From Angiostrongylus vasorum (lineage: Eukaryota; Nematoda; Chromadorea; Rhabditida; Metastrongylidae), in assembly GCA_018806985.1 (NCBI GenBank), contig JADANN010000256.1, positions 905,501 through 969,500 of the forward strand: a stretch of DNA of 64,000 nucleotides. The letters are read 5' to 3'. Position 1 is the first letter of the stretch. Every line of letters starts with the position of its first letter. The translations under genes were made by a program, and so were the position numbers. The notes under the pieces are model-generated. The model was not told the origin of the DNA, searched no databases, and saw only the letters and a list, made by a program, of their open reading frames with translations. This document shows positions 1 to 10,525 of the stretch, one piece after another.

Positions 1-189
1 TGTTTCAAGGCTTTGCAGTGCAAAACATTGTAAGTCAATTCCCATTTCAGTTACTAAAAACTAGGTCCAGATGGCATTACAAAGGGTAGAAAATCTTTGT
101 AGACGCATTGAATATCAATAATAAGAAAAATCTGAGGATTTTTTTTCGTACCATCTAATGTTAGCAAAATGAACAAAATTACGAATAGT

Positions 190-285
190 GAATCACAACC
201 ACAACGATGAGGAGATATTCGCAAAACATGGACCCCGGGCCAGGTCGAACCACGATTTCCCTTTCCGACGACTGGCATTTAGAGA
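190..285 (-). repeat. R3b repeat fragment (tRNA-box subtype)
   Basis: On the minus strand this fragment contains a pol III B-box-like GGTTCGACCTGG and then the phrase found in every R3 copy, 'gcaaatatctc' (here gcgaatatctc). It matches the copy at 12846-12990. The A-box half is degraded. It is probably a dead SINE-like fragment. Confidence 0.5.
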
Positions 286-302
286 AAAAATCTATAAGTT
301 AT

Positions 303-627
303 AACGTTTTACTTTTTTGCTTTCTGCCTACTGTAGTCTTCACGGGCAGGGTACTAAGCGAAATACAACCACAATGTTGCTGAGATATTTGCAAACTCTG
401 AGCCACAGGTGTCTAAGGTGGGGACGAAAGCGCTATTGTCCTTTCCGGGGAGTAACGCGTTCACCGCCACACCATGCGGTTCACCAACGAAGGACCCGCA
501 TGGTGTGGTGGTGAACGTACTACCCCCCGGAAAGACAATAGCGCGTTCGTTCCCAAGCTAGACACTTGTGGTCCAGAGTTTTCCAAAATACAAGTTATAG
601 TTAGGCAGGAAATAAAAAGTTAGCATT
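303..627. repeat. R3 element, nearly palindromic foldback copy
   Basis: The left end (303-333) and the reverse complement of the right end (about 598-627) both read roughly AACGTTAACTTTTTATTTCCTGCC, so the element has terminal inverted repeats. The interior is itself folded. Sequence around 430-480 (gcgctattgtcctttcc, caccatgcgg) recurs inverted at 500-555. A 65-codon plus-strand ORF here is a by-product of the repeat. Confidence 0.65.
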
Positions 628-1147
628 TCGATTACTTTTTGATTCTAAATAAGTGTTGAATAAAACATATTAGAAACCATGAAGCCCTTCACTGCTGAGT
701 CGATGTGAGAAAATCTTAAGAAATCATTCAAATCCTGTTCAGTGCTAAACGCTTGCTACAATGATTCTTACCCGTTTGAGCACTTTTTTCACTAACTTGC
801 TACGTTTGGACTAACTATTTAGGGGTCCGTTCTTAGTATTCAGAATAACGGTGTCCTAAAACAGATTTCAGGTTAAAAATTAATCAATTTACGTCAAAAA
901 GTGTAACGAGAAAACAACTACCACGCGGCCGTTCAGGCTTGAGAAAAGAAATCTCCTTATTCGCGCGAAATACGGTGGATCTTGCAAAGCTTCTCATCGC
1001 TGATGTCATGCGCAGGACAAATTCTGCCTCAGAAATAACAAAAAGAATAGCAATAGAGTAAAGACATGTTATTATCAAAACTTTAAACCAGATGGTGGAA
1101 TACGAAATTAATCTACTAAATTTGCTCTAAGGAAAATTCATTTTGTG
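628..1147. other. No recognisable feature
   Basis: Unique-looking AT-rich sequence. A minus-strand ORF at 884-1078 is within chance length. Confidence 0.4.
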
Positions 1148-1425
1148 CCAACTTGATCCCTCTCCGGACGCACCAAGCGTCGCATCTCTGTGGGTCGGGA
1201 AATTGCTACGGACTTCTCTGGGAAATCTCAGGACCGCAGTGAGAGTCGACTCGACCAGCATTTTACGCCATTCAAGATGGAGTGGAAATCCTCAAGCAGA
1301 AGTTGAGACCACACGTAAAAGTTCGAAGACCTTAGCGATGATGCATGCGAGCAAACGAATCGAATGTGGAGTTCTGGGATCTGCGCAGTAAATGTGAAGA
1401 CGGGTCATATAAAAGAAAAAACAAA
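1148..1425 (+). repeat. R2 SINE, 5'-truncated
   Basis: It begins inside the central domain (gggtcgggaaattg) and then follows the R2 body: ctcgaccagcatt, a ggaaatcctcaagcag-like segment, cgaatcgaatgtgg and a gggatctgcgcagtaaatg end before an A-rich tail (ataaaagaaaaaac). The tRNA-like head is absent, as in typical 5'-truncated retroposed copies. Confidence 0.7.
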
Positions 1426-3589
1426 AAAGCCACTTTTTAGGAAAAAAAAGGGCATGAAAATTACGAAACGGAAAAAATGAGTAGAACAAACTTTTATAGG
1501 AAACCCAGAGAGAAAAAATATGTGGAAAATATAGAAACATGAAAATTCAGAAAGGAGCCATACCCAGGAATTTATCAAGGTTTTTAGTAAAAGAAAAATC
1601 TGCTTAAAAACTTCACACACTGATAGTCGCAATCCCTAAAGAAAGTCTTTATGAGTAGATCAATAATAGAATTTTTTTGAACGAAAGGCAATATAACTTT
1701 TTAAATTTGGCCTTTCGGCTTTTTTTTCTCTTTGGTTCAAGTTTTCAACCTTCTGTAATACAGGATTTTAAGGCACGCAATTCGTCGCACTGATTTGCGT
1801 TTTTCCTTCCTCACCAGTTTTTTTCTATCTATTTCAAGCCAGTTAAATTAAAGATTGAGGAAGCAGATTCGAATGATTCTACGATATGAGTTGTAAATGA
1901 AGTGTACTGCTCCAAAGGGTCTGTAATAGGATGCAATGCGAGCTGAGCGGGACAGGAAAGCACCGCCATCATAAACTCTATGTGAAACACAAACGGTCCA
2001 GAACTTGATGAATAAATGCAAATGTAGCGACTTCGGTGCTGAGTTAATAAATCGCACTCACGTTAAGAGTTGACTGCGCTTCTTGTCCTCACTTATCCAC
2101 GAAGCGACATGGTTCATCTGGAATGGAAAATCCTCTAAACTGAGCTCGCAGAAATACGAAATACGACAGCCCTGACGTAAAAGGATTAACCAAGGGTAAA
2201 AAGGACGGGAAGAGTATACTACAGCATAATCCCAATTTTTGAAATAAATTTCTTTCAAGACGTTTCGTTAGCTGTATTATACTGAGCACATTACTTTAAT
2301 AAATCTGGACTATTTGAGAAACGCAACCATTTAAGTAGTTGCATTTATCTATAGATTCATAGATTAAGACACAGATTTCATAGATTCAGTCCGTTACAAC
2401 GTCGTCGGTAGATCGGTACTGTAAGAACTGTTCTTGTCACAAGAACTGGTGTTATCGGCAAAGAATCCTGGCTAGAAAACCTCCCCCTCATTCATAAGAG
2501 CCTGTGAGTACTTCAGGTGAAGCTCTGGGAACGATTGTCCTATTATTCCAGCAACAGCAGATTGACAAGCATTTTTTTATGTCAACAAAAAAGATGGCAG
2601 TTCCAGACTGCAGCCGAACCAACCCTCCCATATAAGTGACGACAGGGAAACAACGAGTCGAATTGAGCTCGTATTGTATCGAGCACGACCATTGAGGTTA
2701 AAACCACCTAGGTACAATAACAAAGCAAAGATCGAGTTGCAAACCTTTAAGATTTTTACATTTATAACAAAATATTGTCTGACAGAGCAGGGAAATGTGT
2801 CTAAGAGATATTAAGCACCATATATTTTATAATCCAATGTTCGACATTTTCGTTATTCATCAGCAGAGATGTAGTCTATGAGTGCATTAGAAAGGAATCA
2901 AATAATACTTTTGACTGGTATTAATCTATAAGCAACGTTCCGTTAGGCTTTCTAGAGTTAGTTAAGAGGAAATTATAGTGGAACAGTGTGTAGAACATGC
3001 AGTAGAATAATTTGCTAGAATATTCTGGTCACACAAATAACCTAGTCAGCCATCTAGATAACGTTTCTCATCGAAACACGAATAACAGTCTATTCCTCTA
3101 CGTCAACTACGCTCATGAGAATTAGCTACTTTCATGAGAAGAATTGCCATTACACGATTCGAAACCGGGCCTCCGCTAGAAGAAGGCTCCTCGCAGCGTT
3201 GATGACATTTAAAAAAGAATGTTGTATTATGAATTCCTACTAACCGGTACCCACTACGACGGCCGGTGTGCACGCTAGTAAGCTTCGGAAATTGACAGGG
3301 CTTCGTTCAGAAAAAAAGAAAAAACAGCTTCGCAAACACAATAAAGTACTCCTTCCACATATCGTAAGTAGTTTATTCGTTACAAATTTTATACATGTTC
3401 CACTTCACTTTGGCTTCCTTACCGTGCACTTTATGAGGTCCATCTTTTCTTCAGCGCCAAAATGAAGAAGGCCTTTGACAACACGAATCAGCACATCTTA
3501 CGAATCACATCGACAATTCCGTGATTTTTCGGTACTTAAAGTTCCAGACAAACGGCATATGCTCGTTGGTCGTAGTTGATCACTACGGT
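1426..3589. other. Mostly featureless AT-rich stretch
   Basis: Apart from the weak exon-like stretch at 1848-2289, I see nothing supportable here. Homopolymer-rich sequence at 1430-1800 gives spurious Phe-rich ORFs. Confidence 0.4.
1848..2289 (-). CDS. Weak exon-like stretch with one in-frame TGA
   Basis: One minus-strand frame is open from 2258 down to 1848 except for a single TGA at 2058-2060. That TGA lies inside GTGAGTGCG, a good splice-donor match (donor GT at 2061-2060), so the stop may be the start of an intron rather than a disablement. A second frame across 2089-2289 is also open. The encoded sequence is hydrophobic and aromatic-rich with no recognised domain. Length is close to chance expectation. 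It could be a terminal exon pair, a decayed gene or noise. Confidence 0.15.
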
Positions 3590-4222
3590 GTTCAACATGG
3601 AAAACAATATGAACGAGTAATTAGACAGAAAAAAGGAGAGCAGCTTGGGCCTCCTTCGAGCCTGTCGAAGAAGCGACCGACCAACTGAAGGACCCGAAAA
3701 TCCGCGCTGGCCTTTTTGATTCAAAGAGGCCTCCCAGCGCACCGTTATGGTGAGAGACGTGGGCCGATACTTCAACAACGTCAAGAATACACTGCACTAC
3801 TCATAGAGCGCTTGAACAATGTAACCGGCACTCTCAATAACTATTGGGAATGCAAAACTCTGATTTTCGAGATTTCACACCTTCGGGATCCAGGAGAATA
3901 CACATCGATAGCGAAACACAAATGGCCCGGTTACATAATGAGAAGATCGGACGACAGATGGACAAGAAGAACTGTAGAGTGAACTTCACGAGATTGCAGA
4001 TGTCTTCTAGGACGGCCACCTACACGCTGTTCGGACGTGTTCGTAAACAAAGTTAACCAGCTGTCACACAGCGGCAGTTGTTTTACAGACCATGATCTGA
4101 GGATTGCATGCGGCACCATTCTCGAATGAAACCACCATCATGGACAACGACTGCGAGGGGAAAGAAACGAATGGCAAATGTGCTGTGGTCGGCACAGCTC
4201 ATGAAAACGGAATGACCAAGTA
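3590..4222 (+). pseudogene. RTE-type LINE reverse transcriptase, C-terminal remnant and 3' tail
   Basis: Pieces in shifting plus-strand frames match the C-terminal region of nematode RTE/endonuclease-RT LINE proteins in the expected order: NMENNMNE near 3597, then ATDQLKDPKIRAGLFDS near 3675-3720, ETWADTSTTSR near 3750-3785, and HRALEQ. After these come an ISHLRDPGEY segment near 3870-3900, the hallmark AKHKWPGYIMRRSDDRW at about 3910-3960, and an RGERNEWQ piece near 4155-4180. Frameshifts and stops separate the pieces, so the copy is dead. It ends near 4200-4222 with accaagtaagttcaactaagtaag, a short repeat tail like that of R4. The endonuclease and RT palm domains lie outside, so the copy is 5'-truncated. 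Family membership is recalled from established LINE sequences, not searched. Confidence 0.75.
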
Positions 4223-7200
4223 AGTTCAACTAAGTAAGATATTTACATTTTAGATTTTAGTCGTATTTCAATACAGTTGCAATTTTTCAGAAAACACTTG
4301 CAAGAGAATGTTGCAAAAATAGCTTTGTTACGTAACAATTAGTTCCCCTTTTACTATCATAGAGTCGCATGTGTTGTCGCATATCAGTCATCCCTTTTTA
4401 TAATGTCGAGAATTCAATTACTATAAATCAGACCGAGGTAATATAAATACTACAGCCACTTGGAGATATTACTAATCAAAGGACTTTGTTTTCGTCTACT
4501 TTAACGATTTCTTGTGGACGTTTCCTGCAATTCAGATGTTCTTTGCTTCAGATTACACCACAGCTGTTGGATTTAATTAGTTGCCACTCATTAACAAATA
4601 GTCTATTTTTAATGAAACTTCTGTCGTTTACGCTTGGGTGACGCCTTTCAGGTGTTTCGCGCCCGGCTCCACTACGTGTGTTGTTGTGTTTCATGGATTC
4701 TTCGTTGATTTGACCATCAGTCGTGCTTGGGATTCCCTGTGTTTATAAGCAAAACAACGGATAAATCTGTCCTAAACATAACTGTTGGTTTTTTTCACTA
4801 ACAACTTCTACATACCAGTTTCTATTTAGCAAAGCAATTATTGGCAAACCTAAAGAGTGGCGAATGAAAAATGCTTGAGTACAATACACTGCTCAGTAAA
4901 ACTGCACATTTTTGCTTAAATCTTTTTTAAATTAGGGTATAAACAGATTCCACCATTGGATTATCGCCAGTACTTCGTCTAATCAGTTTACTGTCTGATT
5001 GGAGAGATAACCAGCTTCATCAACGCAGTATGGCGTTTTAAGTTCATTTCGGCATAGTGCAAAAGGATTGAGTCCTACAAGCTACGGTAAGAGAACACGC
5101 ATCGAACAATATTCGCAATTTCGTTGGTTGAGTAGACACCAAGACGTCGCGTCCAACATGTGGGACTGCCGCAGCACTTCATTTATTGAACTCGTTCAAT
5201 CGTTTCTTTATCCTACATATGACATTAATCTAGGCAGGGTGTGGTCTCTGCTATGGCTTTAGGAATTGTCGCTTTCCTGTTACATTGGTGTGCTAGATAC
5301 CGATTGAGTTTCGATTTCTAAGAGAGCCATGTCATGGCTTTCTCAGATCTTCACCATAAGCTGTCGGCAAGCTTCGCAGTGAGAGTGTGGTTTACAGACT
5401 TATGACTGGGATCATTGCAGAACGTTAGCAATTCGTGGAAGGAACGATTTCTGCGGATGGTCGGTCAACCGATTGATGATTGAGGACGACTTAACAGGAT
5501 AAATTCTCGTTTGACTGATTCGTACAAATATTGGAGCCTTTAACCAATAGTGTCACAAACTCTTCCACTGTGAAACAGGTCAAAAACAAAGCATGTAAGT
5601 AACTACAGTAAAATTCGTCTGCCAAAAGATGAAAACATTCCTCCAAGCTGATTGTTGAGAAAAAAAATTGAGCATCAGGTTAGAAGAAACAAAGAAAGAA
5701 TACATTAATGTTGTTGAGCTACGGTAGCGAAAATTGGCAACGCTTTGAAATCGGCACTATTGTAGCCCATAAATCTATGGGAAAACTGGTGTTAAGTAAA
5801 TTAAAGCAACTGGATTACTAGAAAGCAGTAGTATTGATGAAAAATGAGAAAAAAGAAGAGAACGTAGCAGAAGCTTTAGCGATGACAACGAAGAATAGTA
5901 GAGAACGATCTAGTTACAAAAGTAGCTGTTAACCAACAATTTAGAAGATGGTTCGTATATTTTTGACCGATTCAGTAGCAGCGAAAAGTCGAAAAATCCT
6001 AGCGATCGATCGATCTAAGTCGATTTATCGAATTGGCCTAGACAAGATGGAGAACGGTAGGTTTTGAATGTTTGGTTGAGTGGTTGTTCTGTAACAACAA
6101 GAATTACTGATGCTTTTAAAGTTCTGATGCTTCTGGATTCTTCTACTCACATGTTTGAGCATGGGGTGAATGGAACGTGAAGAAACATCGTTCCGACTTC
6201 CTCATAGAACTTCACGACTTTTCTAACTTGTTGGAGTTTAATGCAGTTGCTTCGGGAAATCTGTCAATTTGTGAACTTTTTACGGACCTGGACTTTCAGC
6301 AACATGAGTCACATGAATAAGCACATAACTGCGGTGGTACGCGAGTCCAATGGAATGTTCTTTCGACCTGTTTAGTGAATCTTCTCATTGAGAAGCAGTC
6401 ACTATGACTGACACTGCGCAAAAACTTATCAGAATACAGCTACGTCTTCTAAAGTGGAGAAAATCTAGGAATACAATGGCGGTAAATTCACGAGAGTACT
6501 TCTCTCTGTAGACGTCGGTTCAATGTCCTTATATTAAAATTGCACTAACAAAAAAACGACCAACGTGAGATAATCTAAACGACGATCCTCGTCCGGTACC
6601 GTAGCGAGAACTGAGGAAGTTACGATGTGCCCCAACAGGGTGTAGTGTGCAAGGGTGTAATGTGTACAACACAGTGAGCTCGTTGAAGAAAGACGGTTAT
6701 TTATTGAGGGATGTTGATCCAATCGGATTAATTCGACTAAAAGCGCACGCCTTTTAGTAGTGTGAACCACTCAAATCAAACAATATTGCAAGCGCCTTCA
6801 CACGGCCAACGTTTACGATGAGAAAATTGTCGGAAGGAAATCGGCAGCCGTCGGCAAACGACCAAAAACCCTTCGAGAAAGCGCAGCGAGTGAGGGGTGT
6901 CCAATTCGGCAGTGACCCACGAAGATCCTCTTCTAAAAACTGGATCGATGAAGCTTCTCAGTATTTTAGATTTTATAATTACATGTTGGATAGTTTCACG
7001 TCATGTAAGAAGGCAAGACAGAATTTACTGCGTCAAATTTTTGGACGGAAAACTTAAGGGTTACGTGGCAACAGACTTGTGGATTACGAAGCAAAGGAAT
7101 TTCAGGGGCAATAACTGACTGAAACATTTCTGATTCATAAAAAATGAAGTCTAAAAATGGTTTGGGACCTACAAACCTTTTGGAAGATACTTCAAAGAGC

Positions 7201-7395
7201 TTATATTATGGATGAAAGAATATATTTTTGGAAAATGTTGCTCTTCTAACTCGGGAAATTTTGTTAATCTAAGCAGAATAACATCTTGAAAGCATCAAAA
7301 GAGTATAATATAGAGACTGAAGTTCAGAAGTACTGACAAGTCATTATTTTGTTCGACACATCCATAATTAGTGACTGATTCAGTAGAAAAGCATA
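4223..7395. other. No recognisable gene or repeat
   Basis: About 3.2 kb of AT-rich sequence. Open frames near 5068, 6534 and 6818 are short and have no splice or domain support. Confidence 0.4.
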
Positions 7396-7480
7396 GCTGA
7401 ACGCCGTGAGGGATCGAACCAGAAACTTCACGAAGATGACTGTGGTACCACTGCTTTGCGCGCCGTCCTTTTACTAAAAG
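7396..7480 (-). repeat. R5: tRNA-like SINE head
   Basis: The minus strand carries an A-box-like GCAAAGCAGTGGTACC followed about 30 nt later by a perfect B-box core GGTTCGATCCC (complement of 7411-7421). Acceptor-stem halves do not pair, so this is not an intact tRNA. It most likely heads a SINE running leftward into 7390-7300. Only one copy was seen. Confidence 0.45.
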
Positions 7481-7735
7481 GGTGACTGTGTTTCACTCAT
7501 TCAACGGTAATAAGAAAGAAAACAAAAAATATTGATGTGCTCATGTTATGAAGCTGATAATCTAGAGCTAGAAAAGGAAGTGAACACTTGACAGATTTTT
7601 GAGTCCTGATATGAAATATGCTATCCTATGCTTTGTTATGTCATGTTATATTATGTCATGTCATACTATATTTTTTGCAAAGCAAGGGATTACAATATAA
7701 TAAGAGTAGGGTTTTGAGCTGGATAGGGAAAAATC
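7481..7735. other. Low-complexity ATGTC/TATG-rich stretch
   Basis: 7618-7670 is a degenerate run of tatgtcatgttat-type words. A similar run of tgctatgctatgc words occurs at 17162-17190. No gene is seen. Confidence 0.4.
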
Positions 7736-7870
7736 ATGTGGTCAAAATTGGCAGAGCAAGCTGTACATTCAACAGATGGCGATTCATCAGTTTCGACAGA
7801 GAACACTCCAGAGAAAGTACGCCACGCAGCACGGAATCAGGGCCTTCGGAAGAGAAGAGTCGATCCGTGA
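7736..7870 (+). CDS. Short exon-like ORF, 44 codons
   Basis: An ATG at 7736 opens a 44-codon frame rich in Ser, Thr, Glu and Arg, with basic C-terminal residues (LRKRRVD). A second plus frame is also open across it and ends with a possible donor near 7893. There is no hydrophobic segment and no recognised motif. Length is well within chance, so only codon feel supports it. Confidence 0.12.
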   Translation: MWSKLAEQAVHSTDGDSSVSTENTPEKVRHAARNQGLRKRRVDP

Positions 7871-8325
7871 AAAGTGCTACGACATCAAATGTACGATATA
7901 AGCTCGTAATAAGGACACTTTGGCTCAAAAACTTTTGGTGTTCTGAATCTGCACACAAGATTCTCCAGCACTGACAATCCGTGCCTGACTTTCAGTGATA
8001 AATGAGTTTTTGTTGTGATTTGTACCAAGCTGAGAGATTACAATGCTCTGAACAAACTGCCGCCTTCCTTTAAAGGTCACTGGACCAAAACCTCTCACTA
8101 ACCCGAGTAACAGCAAAAAGAAAACTATCGAGCAGAAGAAAACAACGGAAACACAGAGATATTAGAGTGTGTTAGACTAAATCGCCACAACAATAAATTT
8201 ATGTTTCTAAGAACAATAAAACAGCAGTAGGCAAAGTAGATTTTTATGAGAAAACATTAGATACTTTTCGAGGAAAGAAAATGGCAACTGATTTTTTTCT
8301 AAAGAATTCCTCTAAATCGCTGTTT
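7871..8325. other. No recognisable feature
   Basis: AT-rich sequence with only short chance ORFs. Confidence 0.4.
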
Positions 8326-8495
8326 TTCTTCAACAAACAGACACGAGGTTGGTACTATAGAATTTATTGCCATAAAATAGCTGATGATCAATTTGACCTT
8401 TCCAGGGTCTGAAGAAGGCGAAACCGCCGAAACGTCAGCTATTGTATGCTAATAAATTCTATAATACCAACCTCGCGTCTGCTTGTTGAAGAATA
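8326..8495 (+). repeat. HHR-family element with inverted ends
   Basis: About 58 bp at the left (8328-8385, ttcaacaaacagacacgagg onward) is an imperfect inverted copy of the right end (8435-8493, ending cctcgcgtctgcttgttgaa). Between the arms lies the hammerhead-like core. The tail CCTCGTGT-type word is shared with copies at 17.8, 18.0, 23.8, 24.3, 53.4, 53.8 and 58.4-58.6 kb. Confidence 0.7.
8409..8436 (+). ncRNA. Hammerhead-ribozyme-like core
   Basis: CTGAAGA (8409-8415) fits the CUGANGA core. One extra A follows, then GGCG/CGCC forms a perfect 4-bp stem II with an AAAC loop, then GAAA (8429-8432), then CGTC with predicted cleavage after C8436. Helix III is only AC/GU with no loop, so a monomer could not form it; a dimer could, because ACGU is self-complementary. 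Stem I (GGGU/AGCU) has one mismatch. The extra A before stem II departs from the canonical consensus. Confidence 0.5.
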
Positions 8496-9941
8496 ACCGC
8501 GAATTATCAATCAATGGCGAGGTTAATAAAAAGTCGGTCCTGGGAATTGCTTCCAATCAATTCTTCGACAAAAAACTGACCGAGAAGTAAATAATTTGTA
8601 GGCTTTTTGAGTTGGTTTGATTTCAGATCAGTGAACGAGTTCGAACTTCCTGTAGTTCCATTCCGGAAATGCTCTTAGTTCTCCAACTTTCCCTGATTCC
8701 AGATTTGTTCTGTCACCTCACTAGGAATAAAAACACGAAATTAATGCCAAGTACGTGTGAAGAACTTTATATCGTTATGGAGAAACCCTAGACAAATCCC
8801 TCAGAAAATTGTCACAGTGAACTTATTTCCATTCGATTTTTTGAAGATATCAGCTGTTTGATTAGAAACGTTTCAATATATTATTAAAAGACGCCTTCAG
8901 AAAAATAGTTCTTGACCAACAACAGGTAGTTCCAAGAAAATCTTTTAGAGTTCCGTTGTGAGGCGTTGCAGTTGGAGATATCGTGCGCTAATATAGTTTA
9001 GGATAGTTGATAGAAAAGGCTAGAATAGAAATCCCTAATTATGACAGACTAAGCAGAAAAAATCAGAGCGAAAAATTTGCAGATGGTCATTAGAGGTGAA
9101 AAAATCCAATTTTTTTGACACAATTTTAGAAGCACATAGACTGGTGAAACTACTAGGGATTGGTGTACATACAGAAGAAGTATCGCCTCTCCCCAGCAGT
9201 TCTTTTTTCGAAAGAAGTTTATCGAAGCGTTTTCAAGCGATCACAGTTGATTTAAGCTCGCATTCAGCCGTAACGCATTCATTCAGGTAGTGGTGTCGAC
9301 GAAATGCAGAGTCGGACGAGTAGTCTAGTCGCTTGACTAGATGAAGCTAGCGCTTCCGAGCGCGGCAGCCAATAAAAAACGCCACCGAGTACGATAGGCC
9401 GCCCGGCTGGCGAAAAACAAGTCCAGTGAACGAGTTGAGTTCTATACACTGAATTTTCATGATAACCACGATGAACTTGGCCTAGATTCTTTCATGATAG
9501 CACGCTCGCTTCAGAATAGTGACGGAGCCTAAAAACTAGCGCTACCAGTAGGTTTGTTGAATCGCTGGGCGCTAATGTTTGGTAACAGGCTAAGTTAGTG
9601 ATCCGGAATGCCTTGAATCGCTGTAGTCTAATCGAATCGTCAAGAAAACATGAACGCATTTGAATTTGACTTTTTCTTCTTTGGTGTCACTGCGAAATTT
9701 TCAAACTTACCGTCTGGAATTCATGAAAAATATTATGGCTTCCCAAAGATCAATTTGAATATTTGGTGCTTCATAAGTTGTTCTTTTACACTTTTTTCAA
9801 CCAGAAGACCTTTTAAAAACAAGTTGATACTACCTTTATCGTAAATGCCTCTATGTGAGCAAAGTAAGGAATCAAAAGTGGACATTGACTAAATATCGTA
9901 AATGTGCTGTTATTGATGGCAAAGTCCATAGGTGAATGAAC
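8496..9941. other. No recognisable gene
   Basis: Contains a slightly GC-richer patch at 9290-9430 without an extended frame. Nothing else is seen. Confidence 0.4.
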
Positions 9942-10058
9942 TGAATGTAGGAATCTGTGACTGCACAGTAGAGTTATTTTAGCTATAAAATCAACTGGCG
10001 TGAATGTAGGAATCTGTGACTGCACAGTAGAGTTATTTTAGCTATAAAATCAACTGGC
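9942..10058 (+). repeat. Perfect 59-bp tandem duplication
   Basis: The unit tgaatgtaggaatctgtgac... at 9942-10000 is repeated at 10001-10058 without a difference, apart from the final base position. The perfect identity suggests a recent slippage or repair event, or an assembly artefact. Confidence 0.9.
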
Positions 10059-10140
10059 AGTTCATAAACCTCTTGCTACAACTAAAATTGTAAAGTGTTT
10101 AGATAATACCCTTCTGTAATCACCAGTTGCCTAAGTCTCT

Positions 10141-10525
10141 GTGTTACTTACTTGGATACTTGGATTGCCCGTTTTCACTGGTTGCGCCGGCCCCAGCATG
10201 ATTTCCATTCTCCGGAGATTTGCTGGTTCAACCATTGTGGTTTCCTCGTGCCTTGAGAGAGCCTAGCCAAAGCCTTCCTCAGGTGGTCACCACCACAGGT
10301 AGTCGCCGCTCTTGTGTTCGCCACCATGCAAATAGTTTGACTCGGGGGATGGTGGCATTGCTTTACTCTTTGCTAGGCTTCAGGATAGGCACGCCGGACT
10401 CAGCTTGCGGGTCGCTGCTACGGGCGGGTGAACCACCCCCCGCCCACCCCCTCGTTGTGCGTCGCAACCCAAAATCCAAGAACACTTCCCAGCTACGATG
10501 AGGCTGCATGCCATTGATAGGACAT
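10141..10525 (-). repeat. R4 repeat, near full length
   Basis: On the minus strand it starts with a head reading gcctcatcgtagctgggaag, passes through a GC-rich middle and ends with the tail ccaagtatccaagtaagtaa. The head matches 55545 and 45930; the body (gaggaaggctttggctagg) matches 21110, 22510 and 55790. The 93-, 79- and 121-codon ORFs overlapping it are incidental. Confidence 0.7.

Noticed and set aside
7396..7480. A tRNA gene on the minus strand
   Set aside because: B box is perfect, but acceptor and other stem halves do not pair; better explained as a SINE head.
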